The notes under the pieces: model-generated
Databases searched by the model: none
What the model saw: the letters and a program-made list of their open reading frames with translations, nothing else
What the model was told of the DNA's origin: nothing
Assembly (NCBI GenBank): GCA_023248665.1
Contig: JAHFEC010000074.1
Location: 1 to 6,226 of the forward strand
Source of the DNA: Microcaldota archaeon
GTDB taxonomy: Archaea > Micrarchaeota > Micrarchaeia > Anstonellales > Anstonellaceae
Length of the DNA: 6,226 bases
Direction: 5' to 3'
Translations under genes and position numbers: made by a program
Part shown: piece by piece, positions 1 through 5,466 of the stretch
Layout of the letters: the number at the start of each line of letters is the position of its first letter
How positions within the stretch are numbered: position 1 is the first letter of the stretch

Positions 1-267
1 GATCGGCACGCCGATCACGGGCAGGCTCGTCTGGGCCGCCACCACGCCGGGCAGGTGGGCCGCGAGGCCCGCGCCGGCGATGATGACTTCGATCCCGCGC
101 GCCTTCGCCCCCTGCGCATAATCCGTGGTCAGTTTCGGCGCCCGGTGCGCCGAGATCACCTTGCTCTCATAAGAAATCGCGAATTTGTCCAGCGTTTCGC
201 CGGCTTTTTTCATGACCTCCCAATCGGATTTGGAGCCCATGATGATCGCGACGCGGGGTTTTTCCAT
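1..267 (-). CDS. purE: PurE, N5-carboxyaminoimidazole ribonucleotide mutase / AIR carboxylase (partial, N-terminal 89 residues)
   Basis: This enzyme makes CAIR, the carboxylated intermediate of de novo purine synthesis, in the cytosol. The reading frame opens at 267 and runs off the left edge after 89 codons; complete PurE proteins are about 160-170 residues, so about half is present. Visible motifs, in the right order and spacing, are GSKSD (residues 11-15, phosphate/nucleotide loop), SAHR (39-42, with the catalytic-region His41) and AGAGLAAHLPG (64-74). The GAGxAAHLPG form is typical of class I PurE, which normally works with PurK, rather than class II, which uses CO2 directly; the missing C-terminal half and the unknown presence of purK leave this open. 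The start is set by an SD 5 nt upstream. The gene lies 40 bp downstream of the 616-residue carbonic anhydrase-like gene on the same strand and is probably co-transcribed with it. Confidence 0.95.
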   Translation of the reverse strand, partial: MEKPRVAIIMGSKSDWEVMKKAGETLDKFAISYESKVISAHRAPKLTTDYAQGAKARGIEVIIAGAGLAAHLPGVVAAQTSLPVIGVPI

Positions 268-272
268 TCCAT

Positions 273-281
273 CCACCTCTT
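273..281 (-). promoter_or_regulatory. Ribosome binding site of purE
   Basis: On the minus strand this reads AAGAGGTGG and ends 5 nt before the purE ATG. It selects the ATG at 267 over the out-of-frame ATG at 272. No TATA-like element lies in the 40-bp gap, which supports translation of purE from a transcript shared with the upstream gene. Confidence 0.75.
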
Positions 282-307
282 GACGGCCGTCAAGCCCGGC
301 CCAGCTA

Positions 308-2158
308 TCATGCCCGGTAGGTGTCGGTCTTGACCTCGATTCTCCTAAACTCCCCAGGCTTATAATACAATTCCCTCTCCATGTTAAACAGTTCCTCACG
401 GGTGTCGGGCAGCTCCTTTTTTGGCACGAACTTGCGCCCGCTTATCAGGTCTGTGACAAGTCCCGTGATCAGGTATGTGCCGGCTTTCTCCCCCATCTGT
501 TCCTGCGCATCCTTTTGCCCGAGCACAGCCTCGTACCGGTCCTGTAGCTTGTGATTGGTGGCCTCGGCGAGCAGGTAATCGAAGTGCTTGGGATGGAGCC
601 ATTCGCCCCTGCCGCCTTTTTCGCCATTGTTCAGCAGTTCCTTCACCCGCTCCTCAAGTTCCGCCGCGGCCGGCATCACAAAATAGCCGTTCCCGCCGAT
701 TTCAGCCAGCCCGCGCTCGAGGGCGTGCTTGAGCGTTTCGCGCGTGTCTGCGGCGGAGTCGCTGATGAAGGCTTTGAGCAGGTCTGCCGTCTTTTTCGTT
801 ATCATCATGTGCTCCGCTTCCAGTTCATTGATGGCATTGTCAAGCTCCCTTGCGTTGAACAGCACGCCTGTCTTCCCGTCCGAGATCCTTCGGAGCGCGG
901 AGGCGGCATCTTTGCGAAGCTGGGGGTTCCGGCTCCCGATTACGCGGTCCAGTTGCGCGAACGCCATATGGAACTGCAGTAAGGTGTCGTTATACCCGCA
1001 GGAACCGTGGGTGCCCACCGCGCTCGCATCCGCCAAGGAAGAAACCGAATGCCGGACGATTTCCTCATCGCTGGCGGCGCTGCCGATCTCCTTGATCAGC
1101 CAGCCGACATTGTAGTGCCCTTTCCACAGCCTATCGTCCACGCAGTCCGTCTGCTTGATGCTGTGCCCGTGCACGGCGAGCTTGGGATACGCGAAGTTCT
1201 CCTCGTTCTTGAGCAGGCTCTTGATAATGAGGTCTGCTCTCGGGTCCCGGCGCTTAAGGTCGATGCCCTCGATGAGGTCCACCATGCGCATGTCATATCG
1301 CAGCGACCCGTCCGGGTTCTTGAACACGGCCCTAAACGTCTGGTCCTCGCCGTTGTACACGCCCGTCACGATCGGGATCTGCACCCGCTGCTCGCCGTTG
1401 CGGGGCTTTTTGCCGATGTGATGGTAATCATAGTATTGCAGGCCGCCGCATCCCTCAAAGACGCGCGAATCCAGTCTCTGGTCGCCCGCATAATGCGCCG
1501 AGCGCCTCACCGCTTTGACATATCTCTTCATCCGGCGGTAGGCTACTCTGGCCTGCTCGTCCAGTTGCGTGGCCTTTTTCCCGTTCGGCAGGTGCGCCTC
1601 CCAGAAAATCATCATCGCGGGGATGTTGTCCTTCGCGAGCAGGTAAGCGAACGGGACGAAATCGTCATATTGCTTGACATGGGACTTCTGGGTCGCGTTC
1701 ATGTGCAAGCCGAATCCGCTGCCGAAAAGCACCTTCGCGCTTATGGTGGAGGGGCCGGCCGAGAACACGTGCGGCGCCTGTCCTGAGGACAGGTCGTTCA
1801 GCTCATCGATGGAGCATTGGGAGGCGTTCACGTTGAGGAAATTGAGTATGATCGGCTCCATCACTCCGGCACGGCAGCCCTCGTCATCCACGGCGCACGA
1901 GCGCTGGCATGTGTCCTTGCGGATGCACTGCTCGGCCAGCTCATTTTTGCAGTTGGTCTCGATGAAATTCTTGCACGCATTCATTATCTCGAGCGCCTTG
2001 GCGTGGTATCTCGTATAATCTTCCGGCAGCTTGCCGTCGGGGTAGCTTTCCGTGAATTTTTCGCCGACAAACCCATGCATGGCCTTTGCTATTTGCGGGC
2101 CGAACTTGTTTTCGGCGATTTTTCTGGCCAGTTGAACCCCGTTCGTGAGCCTCGGCAT
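308..2158 (-). CDS. Uncharacterised 616-residue protein with a beta-carbonic anhydrase-like zinc site
   Basis: I do not recognise the full-length family. What is visible: no signal peptide or membrane segment, so probably cytosolic; an N-terminal helical-looking part with seven cysteines (62, 70, 78, 84, 88, 95, 115); a central part (about 130-320); and, at 326-390, a CxDxR motif (Cys339, Asp341, Arg343) followed by HxxC (His384, Cys387, in the context GTHGSCG). These are the zinc ligands and Asp-Arg dyad of beta-class carbonic anhydrases. The segment between them (IGSAASDEEIVRHSVSSL, 358-375) resembles the 'AGGxVTDDxIRSL' stretch that precedes the HxxC in that family. The 45-residue Cys-to-His spacing is shorter than the usual ~55. 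The C-terminal ~220 residues are charged and probably helical. Inference: a large, divergent enzyme interconverting CO2 and bicarbonate, or a zinc protein derived from that fold. The start follows a purine-rich SD tract (2161-2168), although its spacing to the ATG is short; Met27 is a weaker alternative. purE follows after 40 bp. Confidence 0.9.
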   Translation of the reverse strand: MPRLTNGVQLARKIAENKFGPQIAKAMHGFVGEKFTESYPDGKLPEDYTRYHAKALEIMNACKNFIETNCKNELAEQCIRKDTCQRSCAVDDEGCRAGVMEPIILNFLNVNASQCSIDELNDLSSGQAPHVFSAGPSTISAKVLFGSGFGLHMNATQKSHVKQYDDFVPFAYLLAKDNIPAMMIFWEAHLPNGKKATQLDEQARVAYRRMKRYVKAVRRSAHYAGDQRLDSRVFEGCGGLQYYDYHHIGKKPRNGEQRVQIPIVTGVYNGEDQTFRAVFKNPDGSLRYDMRMVDLIEGIDLKRRDPRADLIIKSLLKNEENFAYPKLAVHGHSIKQTDCVDDRLWKGHYNVGWLIKEIGSAASDEEIVRHSVSSLADASAVGTHGSCGYNDTLLQFHMAFAQLDRVIGSRNPQLRKDAASALRRISDGKTGVLFNARELDNAINELEAEHMMITKKTADLLKAFISDSAADTRETLKHALERGLAEIGGNGYFVMPAAAELEERVKELLNNGEKGGRGEWLHPKHFDYLLAEATNHKLQDRYEAVLGQKDAQEQMGEKAGTYLITGLVTDLISGRKFVPKKELPDTREELFNMERELYYKPGEFRRIEVKTDTYRA

Positions 2159-2256
2159 ATCCTCCCTCTGCTCGTATATGCTAAGTGGTGTATCTCAAGC
2201 GCGATGGCGCCTGTCTGCCTGTGGTATATCGTATATTTTCAAATTTAAAAAGCCAC
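2159..2256 (-). promoter_or_regulatory. Leader and candidate TATA elements of the carbonic anhydrase-like gene
   Basis: The 146-bp gap (2159-2304) is much more AT-rich than the surrounding genes. On the minus strand it holds TTTTTAAATTT (2241-2251) and AAAATATAC (2231-2239), either of which could serve as a TATA box and would give a 5' leader of about 50-60 nt. The sequence next to the ATG is GAGGGAGG (2161-2168), an SD tract whose end lies only 2 nt from the start codon. The protease gene ends at 2305; the only terminator-like signal just downstream of it is a T5 run on the minus strand (2295-2299), so readthrough into this gene is also possible. Confidence 0.4.
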
Positions 2257-2304
2257 CGGCTGCCACCGCCTATTTCTATGACGATGCGGTAATCAAAAAT
2301 CCGC

Positions 2305-4110
2305 CTATCTTTTTCGGTTTTTGGCCAGGTCCATTCCCGCCCGCGCGGCCAGCCCGAGCAGCCCCGCGATGATGAGCAGGCCCAGCACCATATCGGTGGT
2401 CTTCATCGCCCCCGCGGCCAGCGCGCCCGAACCGGCGCCATCCGTCCGGCCCGATGCCGAATCATAGCCATCCACCTGCACGCGGATCGGCGGGTTGTCC
2501 AGCGCGTTCTTCAGCCCGCCCATCTGCGTTTCCATCTCGCCCGAGAGCCGGAATATGCGGTACGCCTCGCCCGCCGTCCGGTTGTTGGCCCGCGCGCCGG
2601 CCACGATATACTCTCCCTGCGACTGGTAGGTGCGCCCCCAGAGCGTCAAATACTCCTCGCCCGAGAATTGCAGGCTCAAATTCGAGAGGAAGCTGTCATT
2701 GCGCCCGAGCGCCTCGTCGGCCGACTCCTGCATGGCGCGCGCGTACGTCGTGTCGTAGAGGGAAGCGAGGTCATCGCCTTTGCCCATCGTGTCATTGGCA
2801 ATCTGCAAATGCCATTGCGCCTCCGCGTCCGGCGCCTGCGAGCGGTTCATCATATCCTGCGCCTGCTTGAGGCGGACCGCCGCCTCGCCGGCGAGCGCGC
2901 TTGAGTTGAGCGGTTTTCCGCCGATCCCCCTCGCCACGTCGAGCAGGTAGCTGGCGGCCTCGCACCAGCTCTGGGCGTAATACAGCTCCCGGATGGCGAG
3001 GTATTTCTCCTCGGACGAAGAATAGGTCTGGTTGCTTCCGGCGATGTCCTTGACCTTCTGGTGGGTCCACGCCGCGCGCGCATGCGCGCCGGCCACCCAT
3101 TCGAAATTGTTCTCGTTGGGCGGAACGTCCGAAAGCGAGGCGAGGCATTGGTCGATGCGCGCGAGCTCCTCGTGGCCGTCCAGCTTCTCGGGCGGCGTGG
3201 TCAGAAAGTGCGCCTCCACCTCGGAGAGGAAGGCGTTGTTCGCGCCCGTGTATGAGTATCCCATCGAAATCAGCCGGTCGTTCTGGGCGATCCCCGTGGA
3301 GAAATATCCCTGGTACGGGGCCAGCGCCCCGGTGGCCCCCGCGTCCACCTGCTCTTTGAGCTGGTTGTTGATCTTGTTCGCGACATCGGCAAAGCGCCGG
3401 TCGTCGTCGTTGAGCGTGCGCGTCTGGAGGTTGGGCGGAATCGGCATGTTCTTGGGCTGGAACGTGTAATTGAACGCCGTGCCCGCCGGCGAGGCGGCGA
3501 TGGCCATCGCCTCATCGAGCGTCTGCACCTCGATAGCCGTGAAATTGTATTTCTCCGCCAATGCGCGCATCAGGATGCTTTCGTAGAGCTGCTGGCTGGG
3601 GGTCAGCAGTATCGTGCCGCCCAGCCGCGCGCTGGCCTGCGCCTTGTCGATCAGCCCCCCGACTTGACCGACCTGTCCGTTCGGTCCGATGGCGCCGGTG
3701 ACGATCACGTCGTCGCGCAGGGTGGCGTTTGTCAGGGCCGCTCGCAAGGCCACGGTCATCGCCAAGCCGGCCGAGGGTCCATCCACCGACTGGGACTGGC
3801 CGCCGTCCCCGATGGTGTATTCGACGTCGCAGTCCGATCTGTTCACGTCCAGGCCCCGGAACGCCTCCCGGGCCGCCTCTTGCGCCGACATCTGGGTGCT
3901 GGCCCCCGTCAGAGGGTCCACGCCCATGTACACGGTGCCGTTCCCGGGCCGCACCGCCGCCTCGATGTAAAGCAGCCCGCCCTCCTGGCCGCTGACCACG
4001 GCCGGGACGGTGATGGTGCGGCTGGCGACGGGGCAGCCGGCTGCGAATGCGCCTGCTAAGAGCAAGAGCATGACGATAGCGAATGAAATAGCCGATGACC
4101 TGCCCACCAT
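2305..4110 (-). CDS. Secreted, membrane-anchored Lon-like serine protease (S16 family, no AAA+ domain)
   Basis: A 601-residue extracytoplasmic peptidase with a Lon-type Ser-Lys catalytic dyad. Residues 1-25 are a signal peptide (hydrophobic core about 8-24); Cys26 after AAG gives a weak lipobox. The Lon proteolytic domain spans about 32-205: catalytic Ser113 lies in DGPSAG (110-115) and Lys156 in GGLIDKAQAS (151-160). Their 43-residue separation equals that in E. coli Lon (Ser679/Lys722). No Walker ATPase motif is present. About 235-545 is a helical-looking domain I cannot assign. A transmembrane helix at about 573-590 is followed by the basic tail KNRKR, putting the protease outside the cell with the tail inside. 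Twelve N-x-S/T sequons (Asn57, 90, 128, 189, 214, 360, 402, 422, 439, 471, 477, 510) suit a glycosylated surface protein. It matches the predicted archaeal secreted serine proteases grouped with Lon (COG1750 as I recall it). Substrates are unknown. The start lacks an SD but has a TATA box about 24 nt upstream. Confidence 0.9.
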   Translation of the reverse strand: MVGRSSAISFAIVMLLLLAGAFAAGCPVASRTITVPAVVSGQEGGLLYIEAAVRPGNGTVYMGVDPLTGASTQMSAQEAAREAFRGLDVNRSDCDVEYTIGDGGQSQSVDGPSAGLAMTVALRAALTNATLRDDVIVTGAIGPNGQVGQVGGLIDKAQASARLGGTILLTPSQQLYESILMRALAEKYNFTAIEVQTLDEAMAIAASPAGTAFNYTFQPKNMPIPPNLQTRTLNDDDRRFADVANKINNQLKEQVDAGATGALAPYQGYFSTGIAQNDRLISMGYSYTGANNAFLSEVEAHFLTTPPEKLDGHEELARIDQCLASLSDVPPNENNFEWVAGAHARAAWTHQKVKDIAGSNQTYSSSEEKYLAIRELYYAQSWCEAASYLLDVARGIGGKPLNSSALAGEAAVRLKQAQDMMNRSQAPDAEAQWHLQIANDTMGKGDDLASLYDTTYARAMQESADEALGRNDSFLSNLSLQFSGEEYLTLWGRTYQSQGEYIVAGARANNRTAGEAYRIFRLSGEMETQMGGLKNALDNPPIRVQVDGYDSASGRTDGAGSGALAAGAMKTTDMVLGLLIIAGLLGLAARAGMDLAKNRKR

Positions 4111-4129
4111 GCGTATCCGTTCTCGTGCG

Positions 4130-4137
4130 CTTTTTAT
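4130..4137 (-). promoter_or_regulatory. Candidate TATA box of the Lon-like protease gene (leaderless)
   Basis: On the minus strand this reads ATAAAAAG and is centred about 24 nt upstream of the ATG at 4110. With the usual archaeal TATA-to-start-site distance, transcription would begin at or next to the start codon. The absence of an SD in the 20 nt before the ATG agrees with a leaderless mRNA. Confidence 0.5.
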
Positions 4138-4154
4138 GAGCCTTTGCCCCCATT

Positions 4155-4180
4155 ACCTTTTTGCCGGCCGCGGACGGGCC
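4155..4180. repeat. 26-bp direct repeat, copy 1
   Basis: This 26-bp stretch, beginning ACCTTTTTGCCGG and ending GACGGGCC, is repeated without mismatch at 4221-4246, an offset of 66 bp. The flanking bases CAT/TAT on the left also partly match. Each copy contains overlapping short palindromes (GCCGGC, CGGCCG, CCGCGG). Confidence 0.9.
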
Positions 4181-4220
4181 CCTGCCCTCCGGCCTTTTTT
4201 GCCGGGTTTCTGTTCCTATC

Positions 4221-4246
4221 ACCTTTTTGCCGGCCGCGGACGGGCC
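4221..4246. repeat. 26-bp direct repeat, copy 2
   Basis: This is identical over 26 bp to 4155-4180. With the next base (4247) it can form a small stem, CGGCC (4231-4235) with GGCCG (4243-4247) around a 7-nt loop. Confidence 0.9.
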
Positions 4247-4301
4247 GAGCCTCTGGAACCCGTCCATCCGCCTCGGCACAAAAGCCGATGATGCGCCGTC
4301 G

Positions 4302-4319
4302 GCTCGCCAGCCGGCGAGC
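4302..4319. repeat. Perfect 7-bp inverted repeat with 4-nt loop
   Basis: GCTCGCC (4302-4308) pairs perfectly with GGCGAGC (4313-4319) across AGCC. It lies about 48 bp upstream of the TATA box of the GTPase gene. No T-run follows on either strand, so it does not look like an intrinsic terminator. It could be an operator for a dimeric regulator or chance in GC-rich DNA. Confidence 0.45.
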
Positions 4320-4366
4320 GCGGCCGCCGTTCCGGCTACTTCGGACCCCATTCCCTCTGCGGCGTG

Positions 4367-4375
4367 TTTATAAAA
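4367..4375 (+). promoter_or_regulatory. TATA box of the GTPase-parvulin operon
   Basis: TTTATAAAA is a near-consensus archaeal TATA box and the most AT-rich spot in its surroundings. It is centred about 35 bp upstream of the ATG at 4406, predicting a start site near 4397 and a very short leader. Confidence 0.7.
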
Positions 4376-4394
4376 TCTATCTCCCCAGTTATAT

Positions 4395-4399
4395 GAGGT
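4395..4399 (+). promoter_or_regulatory. Ribosome binding site of the GTPase gene
   Basis: GAGGT sits 6 nt before the ATG at 4406 and supports that start. It falls at the predicted transcription start, so either the start site is slightly further upstream than the TATA spacing suggests or the SD is used mainly on longer transcripts. Confidence 0.55.
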
Positions 4400-4405
4400 C
4401 GTGCA

Positions 4406-5026
4406 ATGTGGAAGAAGTTTGTTAATTTCCTAAGAAAGCTGTTCTTCAAGAAGAAGAACGTCCGCCTCGGTTTCTACGGCAGCACCAATGTGGGCAAGAC
4501 CACGCTGGCCAACCGGATCGCCATTGACCTCATCGGCGAGCCGGTGGGCACGGTCTCGCCCATCCCGCACGAGACGCGCATGGTGATGCAGAAGGAGCAC
4601 GTCGAGCTGCGCACGAGCGGCTATTCGCTTATGATGAACCTCCTGGACATGCCCGGCATCGCCGTGAAGGTGGACTACCGCGACTTCATGGAATACGGGC
4701 TGGGCAAGAAGGAGGCGCAGGAGCGCTCCAAGGAGGCCACGCGCGGCATCGTCGAGGCCATCAAATGGCTCGAGAACGTGGACGCCGCGCTCGTGGTCGT
4801 GGATTCGACCGAGGATCCATACAACCAGGTCAACATCACGCTTTTGGGCAACCTCGAGGCCAAGAGCATCCCGCTCCTCATCATCGCCAACAAAATCGAT
4901 CTGCCGGGCGCCAACACGCGCCGCGTGCGCGACGCCTTCCCGAACTATCCCGTCGTGGAGGTGTCGGCCGCCACCGGCGAGAACATGGAGACGCTCTACG
5001 ACGAATTGGCGATCCACCTTCTATGA
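4406..5026 (+). CDS. Era-like small GTP-binding protein (TRAFAC class)
   Basis: A 206-residue protein that is essentially one G domain, binding and hydrolysing GTP. All five G motifs are present: G1 GSTNVGKT (25-32), a G2 threonine near HETR (Thr57), G3 DMPG (81-84), G4 NKID (162-165) and G5 SAA (187-189). It lacks the C-terminal KH domain of bacterial Era, so it is Era-like only in its G domain and its target is unknown. Residues 1-20 (MWKKFVNFLRKLFFKKKNVR) alternate basic and bulky hydrophobic residues and could form an amphipathic membrane-binding helix. About 45 residues between G3 and the next strand (85-125) are charged and probably helical, in the switch II region. The first gene of its operon, it has its own TATA box and SD, and the parvulin gene follows after 22 bp. 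The ATG at 4406 is supported by the SD at 4395-4399. Confidence 0.93.
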   Translation: MWKKFVNFLRKLFFKKKNVRLGFYGSTNVGKTTLANRIAIDLIGEPVGTVSPIPHETRMVMQKEHVELRTSGYSLMMNLLDMPGIAVKVDYRDFMEYGLGKKEAQERSKEATRGIVEAIKWLENVDAALVVVDSTEDPYNQVNITLLGNLEAKSIPLLIIANKIDLPGANTRRVRDAFPNYPVVEVSAATGENMETLYDELAIHLL

Positions 5027-5036
5027 TCCCATTTTC

Positions 5037-5042
5037 GGAGGT
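5037..5042 (+). promoter_or_regulatory. Ribosome binding site of the parvulin gene
   Basis: GGAGGT, a strong SD, lies 6 nt before the ATG at 5049 and within the 22-bp gap after the GTPase stop codon. It fixes the start and indicates translation from a shared mRNA. Confidence 0.8.
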
Positions 5043-5048
5043 TTTACC

Positions 5049-5324
5049 ATGGAAGTGCGCGCCAGCCATATCCTCGTCGGCCATCTCGCCGACGCGGCCG
5101 CGATGCAGAAGCGCCTGTCCGCCGGCGAGAAATTCGAGGATGTGGCCAAGCGCTTCTCCAAATGCCCCAGCGCCCAGAAAGGCGGCGACCTCGGCTTCTT
5201 TAGCAAGGGCATGATGGTCAAGGAATTCGAGGACGCGGCCTTCTTACTTCCGGTCGGAGCGGTGAGTCCGCCCATCAAGACCCAATTCGGTTTCCACCTC
5301 ATCAAAGTGACCGCTCGGCGCTGA
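5049..5324 (+). CDS. Parvulin-type peptidyl-prolyl cis-trans isomerase (PpiC/rotamase family)
   Basis: A 91-residue single-domain prolyl isomerase that assists protein folding by interconverting Xaa-Pro bonds. The sequence starts directly with the parvulin strand RASHILV (4-10, active-site His7), then AGEKFEDVAKRFSKCPS (25-41, with the typical Cys39), GGDLGFF (45-51), the MVKEFEDAAF helix (56-65), and ends in KTQFGFHLIKV (77-87, His83 of the active site). The length matches minimal parvulins such as E. coli PpiC and archaeal PinA-type proteins. There is no signal peptide or lipobox, so it is cytosolic, unlike the secreted PrsA/SurA types. Its operon partner is the Era-like GTPase 22 bp upstream. 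No convincing terminator follows: the A8 run at 5342-5349 is on the wrong strand for one. Confidence 0.95.
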   Translation: MEVRASHILVGHLADAAAMQKRLSAGEKFEDVAKRFSKCPSAQKGGDLGFFSKGMMVKEFEDAAFLLPVGAVSPPIKTQFGFHLIKVTARR

Positions 5325-5401
5325 TGACGAAAAGCGCTAACAAAAAAAATCGGCCCCGCACGGACAAGAACGCGCCCAATCGCTGCTCCGATCCGGCCCC
5401 G

Positions 5402-5432
5402 CGTCAACCACGAACCGGACCCTGCGTTGACG
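5402..5432. promoter_or_regulatory. Inverted repeat next to the TATA box of the zinc-ribbon gene
   Basis: CGTCAAC (5402-5408) and GTTGACG (5426-5432) are perfect inverted copies separated by 17 bp. Their centres lie 24 bp apart, about two helical turns, and the right arm ends 5 bp before the TATA box, where archaeal regulators and the BRE/TFB contact lie. This is a candidate operator; no known regulator motif is recognised. Confidence 0.4.
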
Positions 5433-5437
5433 AAGGA

Positions 5438-5446
5438 ATATATTTT
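5438..5446 (+). promoter_or_regulatory. TATA box of the zinc-ribbon gene (leaderless)
   Basis: ATATATTTT is centred about 25-26 bp upstream of the ATG at 5467, the exact distance expected if transcription starts at the start codon. There is no SD in the pyrimidine-rich stretch between them (5447-5466), which agrees with a leaderless transcript. Confidence 0.65.
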
Positions 5447-5466
5447 CTTCTCTTACAATCTATCTC

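Larger units (their letters stand above)
4111..4405. other. Divergent intergenic region with repeats and hairpins
   Basis: These 295 bp separate two divergently transcribed genes and carry a TATA box near each end. The GC-rich middle (about 4150-4330) holds a 26-bp direct repeat, a third partial copy of the repeat's left end (CCTTTTTTGCCGGG, 4193-4206) that itself forms a CCGGC/GCCGG hairpin (4189-4205), and a 7-bp hairpin at 4302-4319. Frames open across it on both strands, but they are continuations of shadow frames and show no domain signature. The middle would not be transcribed from either TATA box, so it is more likely DNA-level regulatory or repeat sequence than an mRNA leader. An unrecognised structured RNA cannot be excluded. 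Confidence 0.6.

Noticed and set aside
664..674. 11-bp match to the core of the intergenic repeat inside the 616-residue gene
   Set aside because: It is short, GC-only and explained by coding sequence (Pro-Ala-Ala-Ala codons); a chance match.
1007..1786. 259-codon open frame antisense to the carbonic anhydrase-like gene
   Set aside because: It has no domain signature, promoter or SD, and lies entirely opposite a frame with coherent motifs; a GC-rich shadow.
3512..4351. 279-codon open frame on the minus strand containing two copies of the peptide GPSAAGKKV
   Set aside because: Most of it overlaps the protease gene in another frame, and the repeated peptide is just the translation of the 26-bp DNA repeat. 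Its composition (Arg/Gly/His-rich) is typical of a shadow frame in GC-rich DNA.
4430..5017. 195-codon antisense frame opposite the GTPase
   Set aside because: It mirrors the G-domain gene codon pattern, is His/Val/Asp-rich, and has no motif or initiation signal of its own.
5342..5349. A8 run after the parvulin gene as a terminator
   Set aside because: On the plus transcript it is oligo-A, not oligo-U, and no minus-strand gene lies to its right close enough to use it as a T-run terminator.
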